A stretch of 46,259 nt of DNA from positions 1-46,259 of the forward strand of contig CAZDSH010000008.1 in NCBI GenBank assembly GCA_964508195.1, in the 5' to 3' direction. The notes beneath the pieces were generated by a model. The model did not search any database, was not told the DNA's origin, and saw only the letters and a list, made by a program, of their open reading frames with translations. Origin of the DNA: JAAYEV01 sp964508195 (GTDB lineage: Bacteria; Bacillota; Clostridia; Ch29). Position 1 is the first letter of the stretch; every line of letters starts with the position of its first letter. Both the position numbers and the translations under genes were made by a program. Below are positions 35,073 to 42,527 of this stretch, in pieces.

Positions 35073-36239
35073 TTGGATAGCAGTATAAAAAATATGATAG
35101 GCAATGTATTTAACCAAATAGCCGATGGTCTTGAAACGGGTAGCTTTGCAGAGAAGATAAAGGTAGGCCTTACTACCCTAGGTAGCGAGCTGGGGGCCGA
35201 AGAATTGATAAGGGGCGCCGAGATCGCTGGAGCTAAAAATCCTGCCCTAGAGGTAGTGCTTATAGGACCTACCGCCGTAAAGGGTAGCAATTTAAGGGCT
35301 GTACCCGTAAAGGACGAAGATGGAATGCATAGCAGGATGGAGGAGCTCTTAGATAGCGGCGAAATACACTGTTGCGTAACTATGCATTATAATTTCCCCA
35401 TAGGCGTAGCTACCGTAGGTCGGGTTCTAACCCCCGGTAAGGGAGAGGAAATGCTAATCGCTACTACTACCGGGACTTCGGCAATGGATAGAGTGGCGGC
35501 TATGGTAAAGAATGCGATATATGGTATCGCTTGTGCAAAGGCCCTGGGCAACCAAAAGCCGACTCTAGGTATATTGAATGTAGACGGTGCAAGGCAGACT
35601 GAAAGGGTATTGCTCGAGCTTAGGGAGGGAGGCTACCCGGTGGACTTTGCAAGGTCTCAAAGGATCGACGGCGGCCGTATAATGCGGGGCAACGATCTTT
35701 TAACCGGTACCCCGGATGTTATGGTTACCGATACTTTAACGGGTAATATACTTATGAAGATGTTTTCTTCCTACACCACCGGCGGTAGTTATGAGGCTTC
35801 GGGCTTTGGCTATGGCCCGGGCGTTGGTGAAGACTATAGGAATATAGTATTGATACTCTCCAGGGCCTCGGGTGCACCGGTAGTTGCAAAGGCTATCGAA
35901 TACGCGGCAACCTTGGCCAGGGGCAAACTAATAGAACGGGTTAACGATGAGATCAACGCCGCTAAAAAGGCAGGATTAGAAACGTATCTTGATGCCCTAA
36001 AAAAAGAACGGCCTAAGGGTAGGACGGACAATGGGGATACAAAGGCACCCCCAAAGAAAATAGTAACAGAATCCATATCCGGTATTGATATAATGGACCT
36101 TGATAGTGCTGTAGAAGTTCTATGGAAGGGCGAAATATATGCCGAAACCGGTATGGGCTGCACTGGTCCCGTAGTTATGGTAGCTGAGGATGAATTGAGC
36201 GGTGCAAGGGATCTTTTGAAAAAACAAGGCTTTATGTAA
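35073..36239 (+). CDS. grdD: Glycine reductase component C, alpha subunit
   Basis: A 388-residue phosphate-acyltransferase-like (PlsX/Pta fold) subunit that forms acetyl phosphate. The motifs KVGLTTLGSELG, LIGPTAVKG, TATTTGTSAMDR-like (IATTTGTSAMDRVAAMV) and ILNVDGARQTERV are family-typical. A near-C-terminal cysteine in ETGMGCTGPVVMV (Cys363) matches the acetyl-thioester cysteine described for GrdD. It starts with TTG after GAGGTGAAAG. It is the last gene of the operon before a terminator. Confidence 0.95.
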   Translation: MDSSIKNMIGNVFNQIADGLETGSFAEKIKVGLTTLGSELGAEELIRGAEIAGAKNPALEVVLIGPTAVKGSNLRAVPVKDEDGMHSRMEELLDSGEIHCCVTMHYNFPIGVATVGRVLTPGKGEEMLIATTTGTSAMDRVAAMVKNAIYGIACAKALGNQKPTLGILNVDGARQTERVLLELREGGYPVDFARSQRIDGGRIMRGNDLLTGTPDVMVTDTLTGNILMKMFSSYTTGGSYEASGFGYGPGVGEDYRNIVLILSRASGAPVVAKAIEYAATLARGKLIERVNDEINAAKKAGLETYLDALKKERPKGRTDNGDTKAPPKKIVTESISGIDIMDLDSAVEVLWKGEIYAETGMGCTGPVVMVAEDELSGARDLLKKQGFM

Positions 36240-36265
36240 CGATTTCATAGGGGATACTTTAATAA

Positions 36266-36292
36266 AAGCCCGGTAAAGTGCCGGGTTTTTCT
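36266..36292 (+). terminator. Terminator of the grd operon
   Basis: Stem AAAGCCCGG (36265-36273) / CCGGGTTTT (36281-36289) with a seven-base loop is followed by T's. Its right half is inside a 46-bp direct repeat that recurs at 37528-37573. Confidence 0.85.
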
Positions 36293-36320
36293 ATGTGCGC
36301 CGTGCATGGCGCGTAACTTG
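36275..36320 (+). repeat. 46-bp direct repeat, left copy
   Basis: It differs from the copy at 37528-37573 at two of 46 positions. It holds the right half of the grdD terminator and the hairpin GCGCCgtgcatGGCGC. The two copies flank a small islet with a pseudogene and a Fic gene. Confidence 0.85.
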
Positions 36321-36336
36321 GCGGTGGAAGTCCGCA
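36293..36336 (+). other. Possible 5' end of a group II (class C) intron, fragment
   Basis: The sequence GTGCGCC..GGCGCGTAAC followed by the hairpin GCGGtggaagtCCGC resembles the start of class C group II introns, which are known to insert right after terminators. No reverse transcriptase or domain V is present, so it would be a remnant. This is recognition by eye only. Confidence 0.4.
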
Positions 36337-36637
36337 GTTTCTCGATGATGTCGTCCCCTCCCAAAGGGAATCCGGCATACGGATGGGGCTGAGGGTTCTC
36401 GCTTCCTGCGATGAAATATGGGTGTGCGGCCAGCACATCAGCAACGGCATGAGTCGGGAAATAGCCGAGGCCAAACGACTCGGCATCCCTATCCACTACT
36501 TGTCAGCCAATCAAATATTAGAAGGAAGCGATGTATCCTACTATCCCAAGAAAAGGGGGATCGAGCTGGAGGAAGCACCCTCCTCCACTATAGGCATGAG
36601 GCTATCCGCCCTAACCTACAGGTATAAGTTTCTCTAA
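36317..36637 (+). pseudogene. 5'-truncated DUF4406-like / deoxyribosyltransferase-like remnant
   Basis: The frame is open from 36317 (an in-frame TAA lies at 36314) to the stop at 36637. From about 36332 it reads PQFLDDVVPSQ, then IRMGLRVLASCDEIWVCG and GMSREIAEAKRLGIPIHYL, which is the C-terminal half of DUF4406-like or nucleoside 2-deoxyribosyltransferase-like proteins. The first 45 or so residues expected in the family are missing, and no ribosome binding site precedes a start. The break coincides with the end of the 46-bp repeat, so I infer loss by rearrangement. A shortened ORF from ATG 36383 could still be made, but a function is doubtful. Confidence 0.65.
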
Positions 36638-36651
36638 ATACCCAATAATTA

Positions 36652-36660
36652 TGGTATAAT
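36652..36660 (+). promoter_or_regulatory. Extended -10 promoter of fic
   Basis: TGGTATAAT is an extended -10 element, 35 bases before the TTG start of the Fic gene. No good -35 is seen. Confidence 0.5.
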
Positions 36661-36694
36661 ATAACGAATACTATGAAAAAGGAGGGGTGTATTT

Positions 36695-37492
36695 TTGGAT
36701 CAATACCGTCAGGCTGTTGAACTTTGGCAGTCATATAAAATTACGTCCGCCCAGGATTTGGATAAATATTTGGACAGCTTCCGTATCCTGTTTGCCTTTC
36801 ATTCCGGGAAAATAGAGAATGAGGAAATCACCTATCACGATACACGGGAAATCTTTGAGAATGGTCAGGTGGTGAGTTTCACCGGGAGTCCCCGTGCCCT
36901 GTTTGAGCAGCAAAATCAAAAGCTGTGCTATGAGTTGTTGAAAGAAAAAATCGTGCAAAAGGAGCCTCTTAGCATCCAACTGGTCAAAGAGATACACAGG
37001 GTTCTTACTGGAGGAACCTACGATGAACGCAGGTACATTGCCAATGAGGAACGACCGGGGGAGTTCAAAAAACACGACTATGTAACCGGCATCCATGAAG
37101 TGGGCTCCGCTGTAGCAGATGTTGAAAAGGACATGGAGGAACTTATTGCCGAAGTAAATGAATATGACGGGCCGGATATCTTAAAAGCAGTAGCCTATCT
37201 TCACGCCAGGTTTGAGTATATCCATCCCTTTGCCGACGGCAACGGCCGGGTGGGCAGGACGCTGATGAATTATTATTTAATGATCCATCACCATCCCCCC
37301 CTCATTGTCTATGACGAGGATAAGCGGTTATATTACGAATGCCTGCAAAAGTACGACGAAACCGAGGATTTGAATTCTCTCTACGAGTTTTTTAAATATG
37401 AAACGGAAAAAACATGGAAAAAGGCTCTTGCTCTTGCCAATGGTGCAAAGCAGGAATGCAAGGGTTTGTCGGATTTTACCCAGGATATGTAG
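36695..37492 (+). CDS. Fic domain protein (class II, probable AMP-transferase)
   Basis: A 265-residue Fic protein. The active motif HPFADGNGRVGR lies at 177-188 (catalytic His177). An N-terminal inhibitory motif S37-GKI-E41-N42 fits the class II pattern [S/T]xxxE[G/N], which keeps the enzyme off by placing the Glu in the nucleotide site. Fic proteins usually transfer AMP to target proteins; the target is unknown. There is no antitoxin-like partner gene. Isoleucine is coded mostly by ATC/ATT and arginine by a mix, unlike the ATA/AGG bias of its neighbours, so it was probably acquired. It starts with TTG after AAGGAGGGG. Confidence 0.9.
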   Translation: MDQYRQAVELWQSYKITSAQDLDKYLDSFRILFAFHSGKIENEEITYHDTREIFENGQVVSFTGSPRALFEQQNQKLCYELLKEKIVQKEPLSIQLVKEIHRVLTGGTYDERRYIANEERPGEFKKHDYVTGIHEVGSAVADVEKDMEELIAEVNEYDGPDILKAVAYLHARFEYIHPFADGNGRVGRTLMNYYLMIHHHPPLIVYDEDKRLYYECLQKYDETEDLNSLYEFFKYETEKTWKKALALANGAKQECKGLSDFTQDM

Positions 37493-37527
37493 CAAAAAAA
37501 TAATGTTAGAACAAAAAATCATTTCCA

Positions 37528-37573
37528 AAAGTGCCGGGTTTTTCTGTGTGCGCTGTGCATGGCGCGTAACTTG
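37528..37573 (+). repeat. 46-bp direct repeat, right copy
   Basis: It is identical to 36275-36320 except for two transitions. One (C to T) falls in the small hairpin and changes a G-C to a G-U pair, so the stem is kept. Only the right half of the grdD terminator stem is included. Confidence 0.85.
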
Positions 37574-37620
37574 CCCCTACCCGATTTTTTGTCCGCAAAT
37601 TAACGTTGAAATATTAGCCC

Positions 37621-37657
37621 AAGCCCCGTGCATTACGTACCCCGTAATCCGGGGCTT
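37621..37657. other. Long imperfect hairpin upstream of rpoN
   Basis: The arms AAGCCCCG (37621-37628)/CGGGGCTT (37650-37657) and ATTACG (37632-37637)/CGTAAT (37643-37648) stack over an asymmetric internal loop. The right side is followed by ATTC, not a T-run, so it is a weak terminator at best. Its role is unknown. The rest of 37493-37773 holds only the right repeat copy and the rpoN promoter. Confidence 0.55.
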
Positions 37658-37681
37658 ATTCAATCTTTGTATTTAATCCTA

Positions 37682-37709
37682 TTTGTGATTAACTAAGTTA
37701 TGCTATAAT
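37682..37709 (+). promoter_or_regulatory. Promoter of rpoN
   Basis: TTTGTG (37682-37687), a 16-base spacer and TATAAT (37704-37709), with an extended -10 TGC, lie about 65 bases before rpoN. Confidence 0.6.
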
Positions 37710-37773
37710 ACTATATAGTAGGTGGTGCAAGAGAATAATTTACAGTACTAAACTAGTTTTGGGGGAGATTTTT

Positions 37774-39180
37774 GTGAAGATAGGATTTAATCTGGCTCTT
37801 GAACAAACGCAAAAATTAATTATGACCCAAGAACTACAACAGGCGATAAAAATTTTGCAGCTGTCGTCATTGGAATTAAATGAATATATACAGCAGCAAT
37901 TAGAGGCCAACCCACTTATAGAAGAAAGGGATAACGGAGGGATATATTCCGATGAGGACGGAAAGGACGGCGAAAATTTAAAGGACGATAACGAAGAGGG
38001 CGAACTTATTACACAGCTAATGAAGAATTTGGAATATAGCGGTGGGGGCTATAGCTATAAACAGGATTCCGAAGAGGACTATTCCTTTGAAAACTATGTG
38101 CAAAGTTATACAACTCTTAAAGATCACCTCCTTTTTCAGCTTCATATAACCATCATGCCCGAGGAGCAAAAAAGAATAGGCGAATATATAATTGAAAGCT
38201 TAAACGGAAACGGGTATTTAAACACCGATATAGCGGAGATCGCAACGGTATTTGACACGACACCCGAAAAGGTAGAAAAGGTTCTTAACACGATTCAGAC
38301 CTTTGATCCCGCAGGTGTCGGTTGCCGTAATCTCAAGGAATGTCTTTTGTTGCAACTAGACGCAAAGGAAATAGATGATCCTATCATGAGGGAAATAATT
38401 GAAAATAAATTAGACGACCTCGGGGAAAAGAGGTTTAATCATATCGCAAAGGAACTAGGCATCTCTACCGGTGAAGTACAAAGGATTTATGACGTTATTA
38501 AAACCCTTGAACCGAAACCCGGCAGGGCGTTCCAAAGTTCCGATGATGTAAAATATATAACCCCCGACGTGATAGTAAGGCGGATGGATGACGAATTCGT
38601 GGTACTTGTCAATGAAAGTGCTGCACCGAGGCTTATGATAAATTCCTATTATAAAAGCATATTAAACAGTTGCCAAGACCAGCCGGGAATATCCAGATAT
38701 ATAACGAGTAAGCTAGAAGCCGCGTTATGGCTTATAAGGAGTATAGAACAGCGAAGGATGACCCTTTATAAAGTGGTTACAGCTATAGTAGAATACCAGA
38801 AGGAGTTTTTCTATAGCGGCGTTAAAAGTTTAAAGCCTTTGACACTAAAAGACATAGCTGCCGAGGTAGGGGTACACGAATCCACGGTAAGCAGAGCGAC
38901 GAACGGCAAATACGTGCAGACGCCCCGGGGTACCTATGAGCTGAAATATTTCTTTTCAAGTGGGGTAAGCGGCGCGCGGGGCGAGGGTGTATCCTCGGAA
39001 AGCGTTAAAGAAATGTTGAAAAAGATAATTGAAAATGAAGACCCCTATAAACCCGTCAGCGATCAAAGGATTACCGATTTGTTGAACTCCAGGGGTATTA
39101 ACATTTCACGGCGTACGGTGGCGAAGTATAGGGACGAGCTGGGTATAGTATCCTCGGGCAAAAGAAAAAGATATAGCTAA
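37774..39180 (+). CDS. rpoN: RNA polymerase sigma-54 factor
   Basis: A 468-residue sigma-54. Region I is glutamine-rich (ALEQTQKLIMTQELQQAIKILQL), region II is acidic (about 55-105), the core-binding region follows, and the DNA-binding part includes the helix-turn-helix VHESTVSRATNGKYV and the RpoN box SRRTVAKYRDELG. I chose GTG 37774 (MKIGFNLALEQ), which matches the family start and has GGGGAG upstream. TTG 37759 would add five residues overlapping that binding site. It precedes gap, an arrangement seen in several Clostridia. No clear -24/-12 promoter was found in the window. Confidence 0.95.
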   Translation: MKIGFNLALEQTQKLIMTQELQQAIKILQLSSLELNEYIQQQLEANPLIEERDNGGIYSDEDGKDGENLKDDNEEGELITQLMKNLEYSGGGYSYKQDSEEDYSFENYVQSYTTLKDHLLFQLHITIMPEEQKRIGEYIIESLNGNGYLNTDIAEIATVFDTTPEKVEKVLNTIQTFDPAGVGCRNLKECLLLQLDAKEIDDPIMREIIENKLDDLGEKRFNHIAKELGISTGEVQRIYDVIKTLEPKPGRAFQSSDDVKYITPDVIVRRMDDEFVVLVNESAAPRLMINSYYKSILNSCQDQPGISRYITSKLEAALWLIRSIEQRRMTLYKVVTAIVEYQKEFFYSGVKSLKPLTLKDIAAEVGVHESTVSRATNGKYVQTPRGTYELKYFFSSGVSGARGEGVSSESVKEMLKKIIENEDPYKPVSDQRITDLLNSRGINISRRTVAKYRDELGIVSSGKRKRYS

Positions 39181-39256
39181 TTAATTAAATTAGCGTTTTT
39201 TGCTAATAATAAAACAGGCTACAAATAATATACAATAAAATATGGAGGGATTTTGA

Positions 39257-40276
39257 ATGGCTGTTAAGGTTGCAATAAGCGGGTTTGGGAGGATAGGGCG
39301 GAATGTGCTCCGGGCCGCTTTGGAGCAAGGGGTAGGGGATTTGGAGTTCGTGGCTATTAGTGCCAGGTCATCGGATAATGCCGTGAAAGCTCATCTTTTT
39401 AAGTACGATTCCCTGTACGATACATACCCCGAAGAGGTCTTAACACAGAACGGCGATATTGTGATAGGAGGTAGGAAGTATAAGGGCCTTACGGGTCTCG
39501 GCCTTGATGAATTGCCCTGGGATGATCTCGGTATAGATATTGTGATCGAGGCCTCGGGAGCTTTCAGAACCAGGGAGACAGCGGAGAAGCATCTGAAGGC
39601 CGGCGCTAAAAAGGTGATAATTACAGCACCGGCTAAGGATGAGGACATCACGATAGTCCTAGGCATAAACGAGGACAAGTATAAAAAGGACGAACATCAC
39701 ATAATCTCCAATGCCTCCTGTACGACTAATTGTTTGGCGCCGGTGGCTAGGGTGCTCGATGAAAGGTTCGGGATAGTTAAGGCGCAGATGACAACGGTTC
39801 ACGCCTACACCAATGACCAGAATATACTCGATGCGAGGCATAAAGATCTAAGGAGGGCTAGGGCCGGGGCCCTATCGATGATACCCACGACGACAGGGGC
39901 TGCAAAGGCTGTGTCTTTAGTGCTACCGCAGCTTGAGGGTAAGATTAACGGGATGGCTATAAGGGTGCCTACACCTACAGTATCTTTAGTGGACCTTGTT
40001 GCGCTAGTCGATAAGAAAGTAAAGGGTGCCGAGGAAGTAAACGATGCCTTCGATAAGGCCGCCGCGGGACCCCTTAAAGGTATATTGGAGTATAGCGGTA
40101 AACCCCTAGTCTCCATTGACTATAAAAAGAGCCCCTATTCTGCAATAGTGGATGGCCTTTCCACTACCGTGGTAGGGGATGATCTGATAAAAGTGCTGGC
40201 ATGGTATGACAATGAATGGGGCTATTCCTGTAGAGTGTTAGACTTGGTACGCTATGTGGCCGAAAAGGGCCTTTAG
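39257..40276 (+). CDS. gap: Glyceraldehyde-3-phosphate dehydrogenase, type I
   Basis: A 339-residue NAD-dependent glycolytic enzyme. NAD-binding GFGRIGRNVLR is at the start, catalytic cysteine is in SNASCTTNCLAPV, and the substrate-binding sequence TTGAAKAVSLVLPQL and WYDNEWGYSCRVLDL near the end are typical. A short TATGGAGGG ribosome binding site precedes ATG. It is separated from pgk by a terminator-like hairpin and a promoter region, so it is probably transcribed apart from, or only partly with, pgk-tpiA-eno. Confidence 0.96.
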   Translation: MAVKVAISGFGRIGRNVLRAALEQGVGDLEFVAISARSSDNAVKAHLFKYDSLYDTYPEEVLTQNGDIVIGGRKYKGLTGLGLDELPWDDLGIDIVIEASGAFRTRETAEKHLKAGAKKVIITAPAKDEDITIVLGINEDKYKKDEHHIISNASCTTNCLAPVARVLDERFGIVKAQMTTVHAYTNDQNILDARHKDLRRARAGALSMIPTTTGAAKAVSLVLPQLEGKINGMAIRVPTPTVSLVDLVALVDKKVKGAEEVNDAFDKAAAGPLKGILEYSGKPLVSIDYKKSPYSAIVDGLSTTVVGDDLIKVLAWYDNEWGYSCRVLDLVRYVAEKGL

Positions 40277-40359
40277 GGGACCATGTACAATAATCCTTAT
40301 CATTAGTCGGTATAGCGCGCCAGGGGATATCAGGCTTTAATGCAGTACATATCAGTCAT

Positions 40360-40402
40360 AAACCGGTTGACTGCCCCGGTGGTGTGTCACCGGTTTTGTT
40401 TT
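40360..40402 (+). terminator. Terminator after gap
   Basis: CCGGTG (40376-40381)/CACCGG (40388-40393) with a six-base loop is followed by TTTTGTTTTG. An upstream AAACCGGT (40360-40367) could instead pair with ACCGGTTT (40389-40396), an alternative stem that includes the same right arm. Confidence 0.7.
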
Positions 40403-40444
40403 GTGTAAAAGTTTTATATAACGGATAGATAGACTCAAGGGCTG

Positions 40445-40475
40445 GGTAGACTAAAAAGACTACCATATAATATGG
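40445..40475 (+). promoter_or_regulatory. Promoter region with two palindromes before pgk
   Basis: TATAAT (40466-40471) lies inside the perfect palindrome CCATATAATATGG (40463-40475). Just upstream is GGTAGACT-AAAA-AGACTACC (40445-40464), an inverted repeat with one mismatch pair per arm. The -35 position (TGGGTA) is poor, so activator or repressor control is possible. Confidence 0.5.
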
Positions 40476-40562
40476 TGTGCTAACGCTAATCAATATGGGA
40501 ATGGTTTTCCTATTAAGTAATGCAGTATATTAACGTATTAGGGATTCAAGGGAGGTATTAGG

Positions 40563-41747
40563 GTGAATAAAAAGACTGTCAGGGACGTAGATGTTTCGGG
40601 TAAAAGGGTAATAGTTCGTTGTGATTTTAATGTTCCCCTTGACGATAATGGGGATATAACCGATGATACCCGGATTAACGCATCCCTTCCCACTATCTCA
40701 TACTTGCGCAAAAAAGGTGCAAGGATCATTTTGATGTCACACCTCGGTAGACCTAAGGGAAGGGTTGATGCTAAACTTAGCCTGGCCCCCGTTGCCAAGA
40801 GGCTCAGTGAGCTCCTTAATACAGATGTACCGATGGCCGATGATGTAATAGGTAAAACTGTGGAGGAGGGCGTATCAAGGCTCCAAAGGGGGCAGGTGAT
40901 GCTCCTCGAAAATGTACGTTTTTATAAAGAGGAGACGGAGAACGATGCCGCCTTTGCCAAAAAGCTAGCGAATTTAGCGGATATCTTCGTAAACGATGCC
41001 TTCGGCACGGCTCACAGGGCCCACGCGTCCACCGCCGGGATTACGGCGTTCTTGCCCGGGGTAGCGGGGTTTTTAATCGAAAAGGAACTAAAGGTGCTGG
41101 GCCAGACATTAGAAAACCCCGCAAGGCCTTTTACAGCATTACTCGGCGGCGCTAAGGTTTCAAGTAAAATTGGCGTTATTTCCAACCTTTTAGATAGGGT
41201 TGATAATCTTCTTATAGGGGGCGGCATGTCCTATACATTTCTTAAAGCTATGGGCTTTAATGTAGGGATGTCCCTGTTAGAGGAGGATTATGTACAGATA
41301 GCTGCAAAGGCTTTAGAGGATGCAAAGACAAAGGGTATTAATATGGTCCTGCCTAAGGATATAGTCGTAGCCGATGCATTCGATAATAACGCACATTACT
41401 ATACAGTTGATATGAGCGGAATACCCCCGGGTTATATGGGTATGGATATGGGGGCTAAAACAGTGGATCTTTTCCAGGGTATTATACAAAAATCCGCTAC
41501 TGTTATATGGAACGGACCAATAGGAGTTTTCGAAATACCGAATTTCGCAAGGGGTACCAGGAAAATCGCAGAGGCGATGGCCCGGTGTGACGGCGTTACA
41601 ATAATAGGCGGTGGCGATTCCGTTGCCGCCGTTAAGGGAATGGGCTACGAAAATAAAATGACCCATATTTCCACGGGGGGCGGGGCGTCCCTAGGGTTTT
41701 TAGAGGGTAGACAATTACCAGGGATAGCCGGATTGCTTAACAAATAA
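40563..41747 (+). CDS. pgk: Phosphoglycerate kinase
   Basis: A 394-residue monomeric kinase making ATP from 1,3-bisphosphoglycerate. The N-terminal substrate domain reads RVIVRCDFNVPLDDNG and LMSHLGRPKG, followed by VFVNDAFGTAHRAHAST-like (IFVNDAFGTAHRAHAST), GGAKVSSKIGVI, and the nucleotide-binding WNGPIGVFE and IIGGGDSVAAV. GTG start after GGGAGGTATTAGG. It is 18 bases from tpiA, forming an operon with tpiA and eno. Confidence 0.96.
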   Translation: MNKKTVRDVDVSGKRVIVRCDFNVPLDDNGDITDDTRINASLPTISYLRKKGARIILMSHLGRPKGRVDAKLSLAPVAKRLSELLNTDVPMADDVIGKTVEEGVSRLQRGQVMLLENVRFYKEETENDAAFAKKLANLADIFVNDAFGTAHRAHASTAGITAFLPGVAGFLIEKELKVLGQTLENPARPFTALLGGAKVSSKIGVISNLLDRVDNLLIGGGMSYTFLKAMGFNVGMSLLEEDYVQIAAKALEDAKTKGINMVLPKDIVVADAFDNNAHYYTVDMSGIPPGYMGMDMGAKTVDLFQGIIQKSATVIWNGPIGVFEIPNFARGTRKIAEAMARCDGVTIIGGGDSVAAVKGMGYENKMTHISTGGGASLGFLEGRQLPGIAGLLNK

Positions 41748-41765
41748 TAATTAGGAGGGATCTAT

Positions 41766-42521
41766 GTGAGGAAACCTTTAATAGCCGGGAATTGGAAAAT
41801 GAATAAAACCTATGACGAAGCGGTGGCTTTGGCGAAGGCTTTGGCAAAGGGATTAGAGGGGGAAAACAAAACAGAGGTTGTGCTATGTCCGCCCTATACC
41901 GTACTTAGGGGCGTAAAGGATGCTTTGACGGCTTCGGATATAAAATTAGGGGCACAAAATGTACACTATGAAGATTTTGGGGCATTTACCGGAGAGATAT
42001 CCGTCCCGATGTTGCAGGGTTTAGGTGTGGAGTTCGTTATAATAGGGCATAGTGAAAGAAGGCGAATATTCGGCGAGGAAGATAGGGTAATAAATAAAAA
42101 AGTAACGAAGGTTTTAAAAAGTGGTATGACGCCTATATTATGCGTAGGGGAAACCCTCGAAGAGAAGGAGGCCGGTAAAACGAGGGTTGTGGTAAGGCAT
42201 CAAGTTATACAGGGGTTGCAGGGGTTAACCGGGGAAGGGATGGCCGACATAGTAGTTGCCTATGAACCCGTATGGGCTATAGGTACCGGTAAATCCGCAA
42301 CGGCCGGGGATGCAAACGATGTGATAGGTTATATAAGGGATGTGTTATGTGAACTTGCCGGGGAAGATAAGGCCGGGGGTATACGGATTTTGTATGGCGG
42401 GAGCGTAAAGGCGGAAAATGCCGCGGCGTTATTTAAAGAGCCCCATGTAGATGGTGCCTTAGTAGGCGGTGCAAGCCTTAAAGCCGACGAATTTCTAGGG
42501 ATAATAGCGGAAAGGGGATAG
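41766..42521 (+). CDS. tpiA: Triosephosphate isomerase
   Basis: A 251-residue TIM barrel. The motifs IAGNWKMNKT (catalytic Lys), IIGHSERRRIF (catalytic His), AYEPVWAIGTG (catalytic Glu) and LYGGSVKAENA plus VGGASLKADEF (phosphate binding) are all intact. The start is GTG after TTAGGAGGGATCTAT. Only six bases separate it from eno, so there is no room for a phosphoglycerate mutase gene, which often stands between tpiA and eno in other Firmicutes. Confidence 0.96.
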   Translation: MRKPLIAGNWKMNKTYDEAVALAKALAKGLEGENKTEVVLCPPYTVLRGVKDALTASDIKLGAQNVHYEDFGAFTGEISVPMLQGLGVEFVIIGHSERRRIFGEEDRVINKKVTKVLKSGMTPILCVGETLEEKEAGKTRVVVRHQVIQGLQGLTGEGMADIVVAYEPVWAIGTGKSATAGDANDVIGYIRDVLCELAGEDKAGGIRILYGGSVKAENAAALFKEPHVDGALVGGASLKADEFLGIIAERG

Positions 42522-42527
42522 ATTAAG

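Noticed and set aside
37398..37676. 92-residue + strand ORF over the end of fic
   Set aside because: It is out of frame with fic, spans the 46-bp repeat and looks like random coding.
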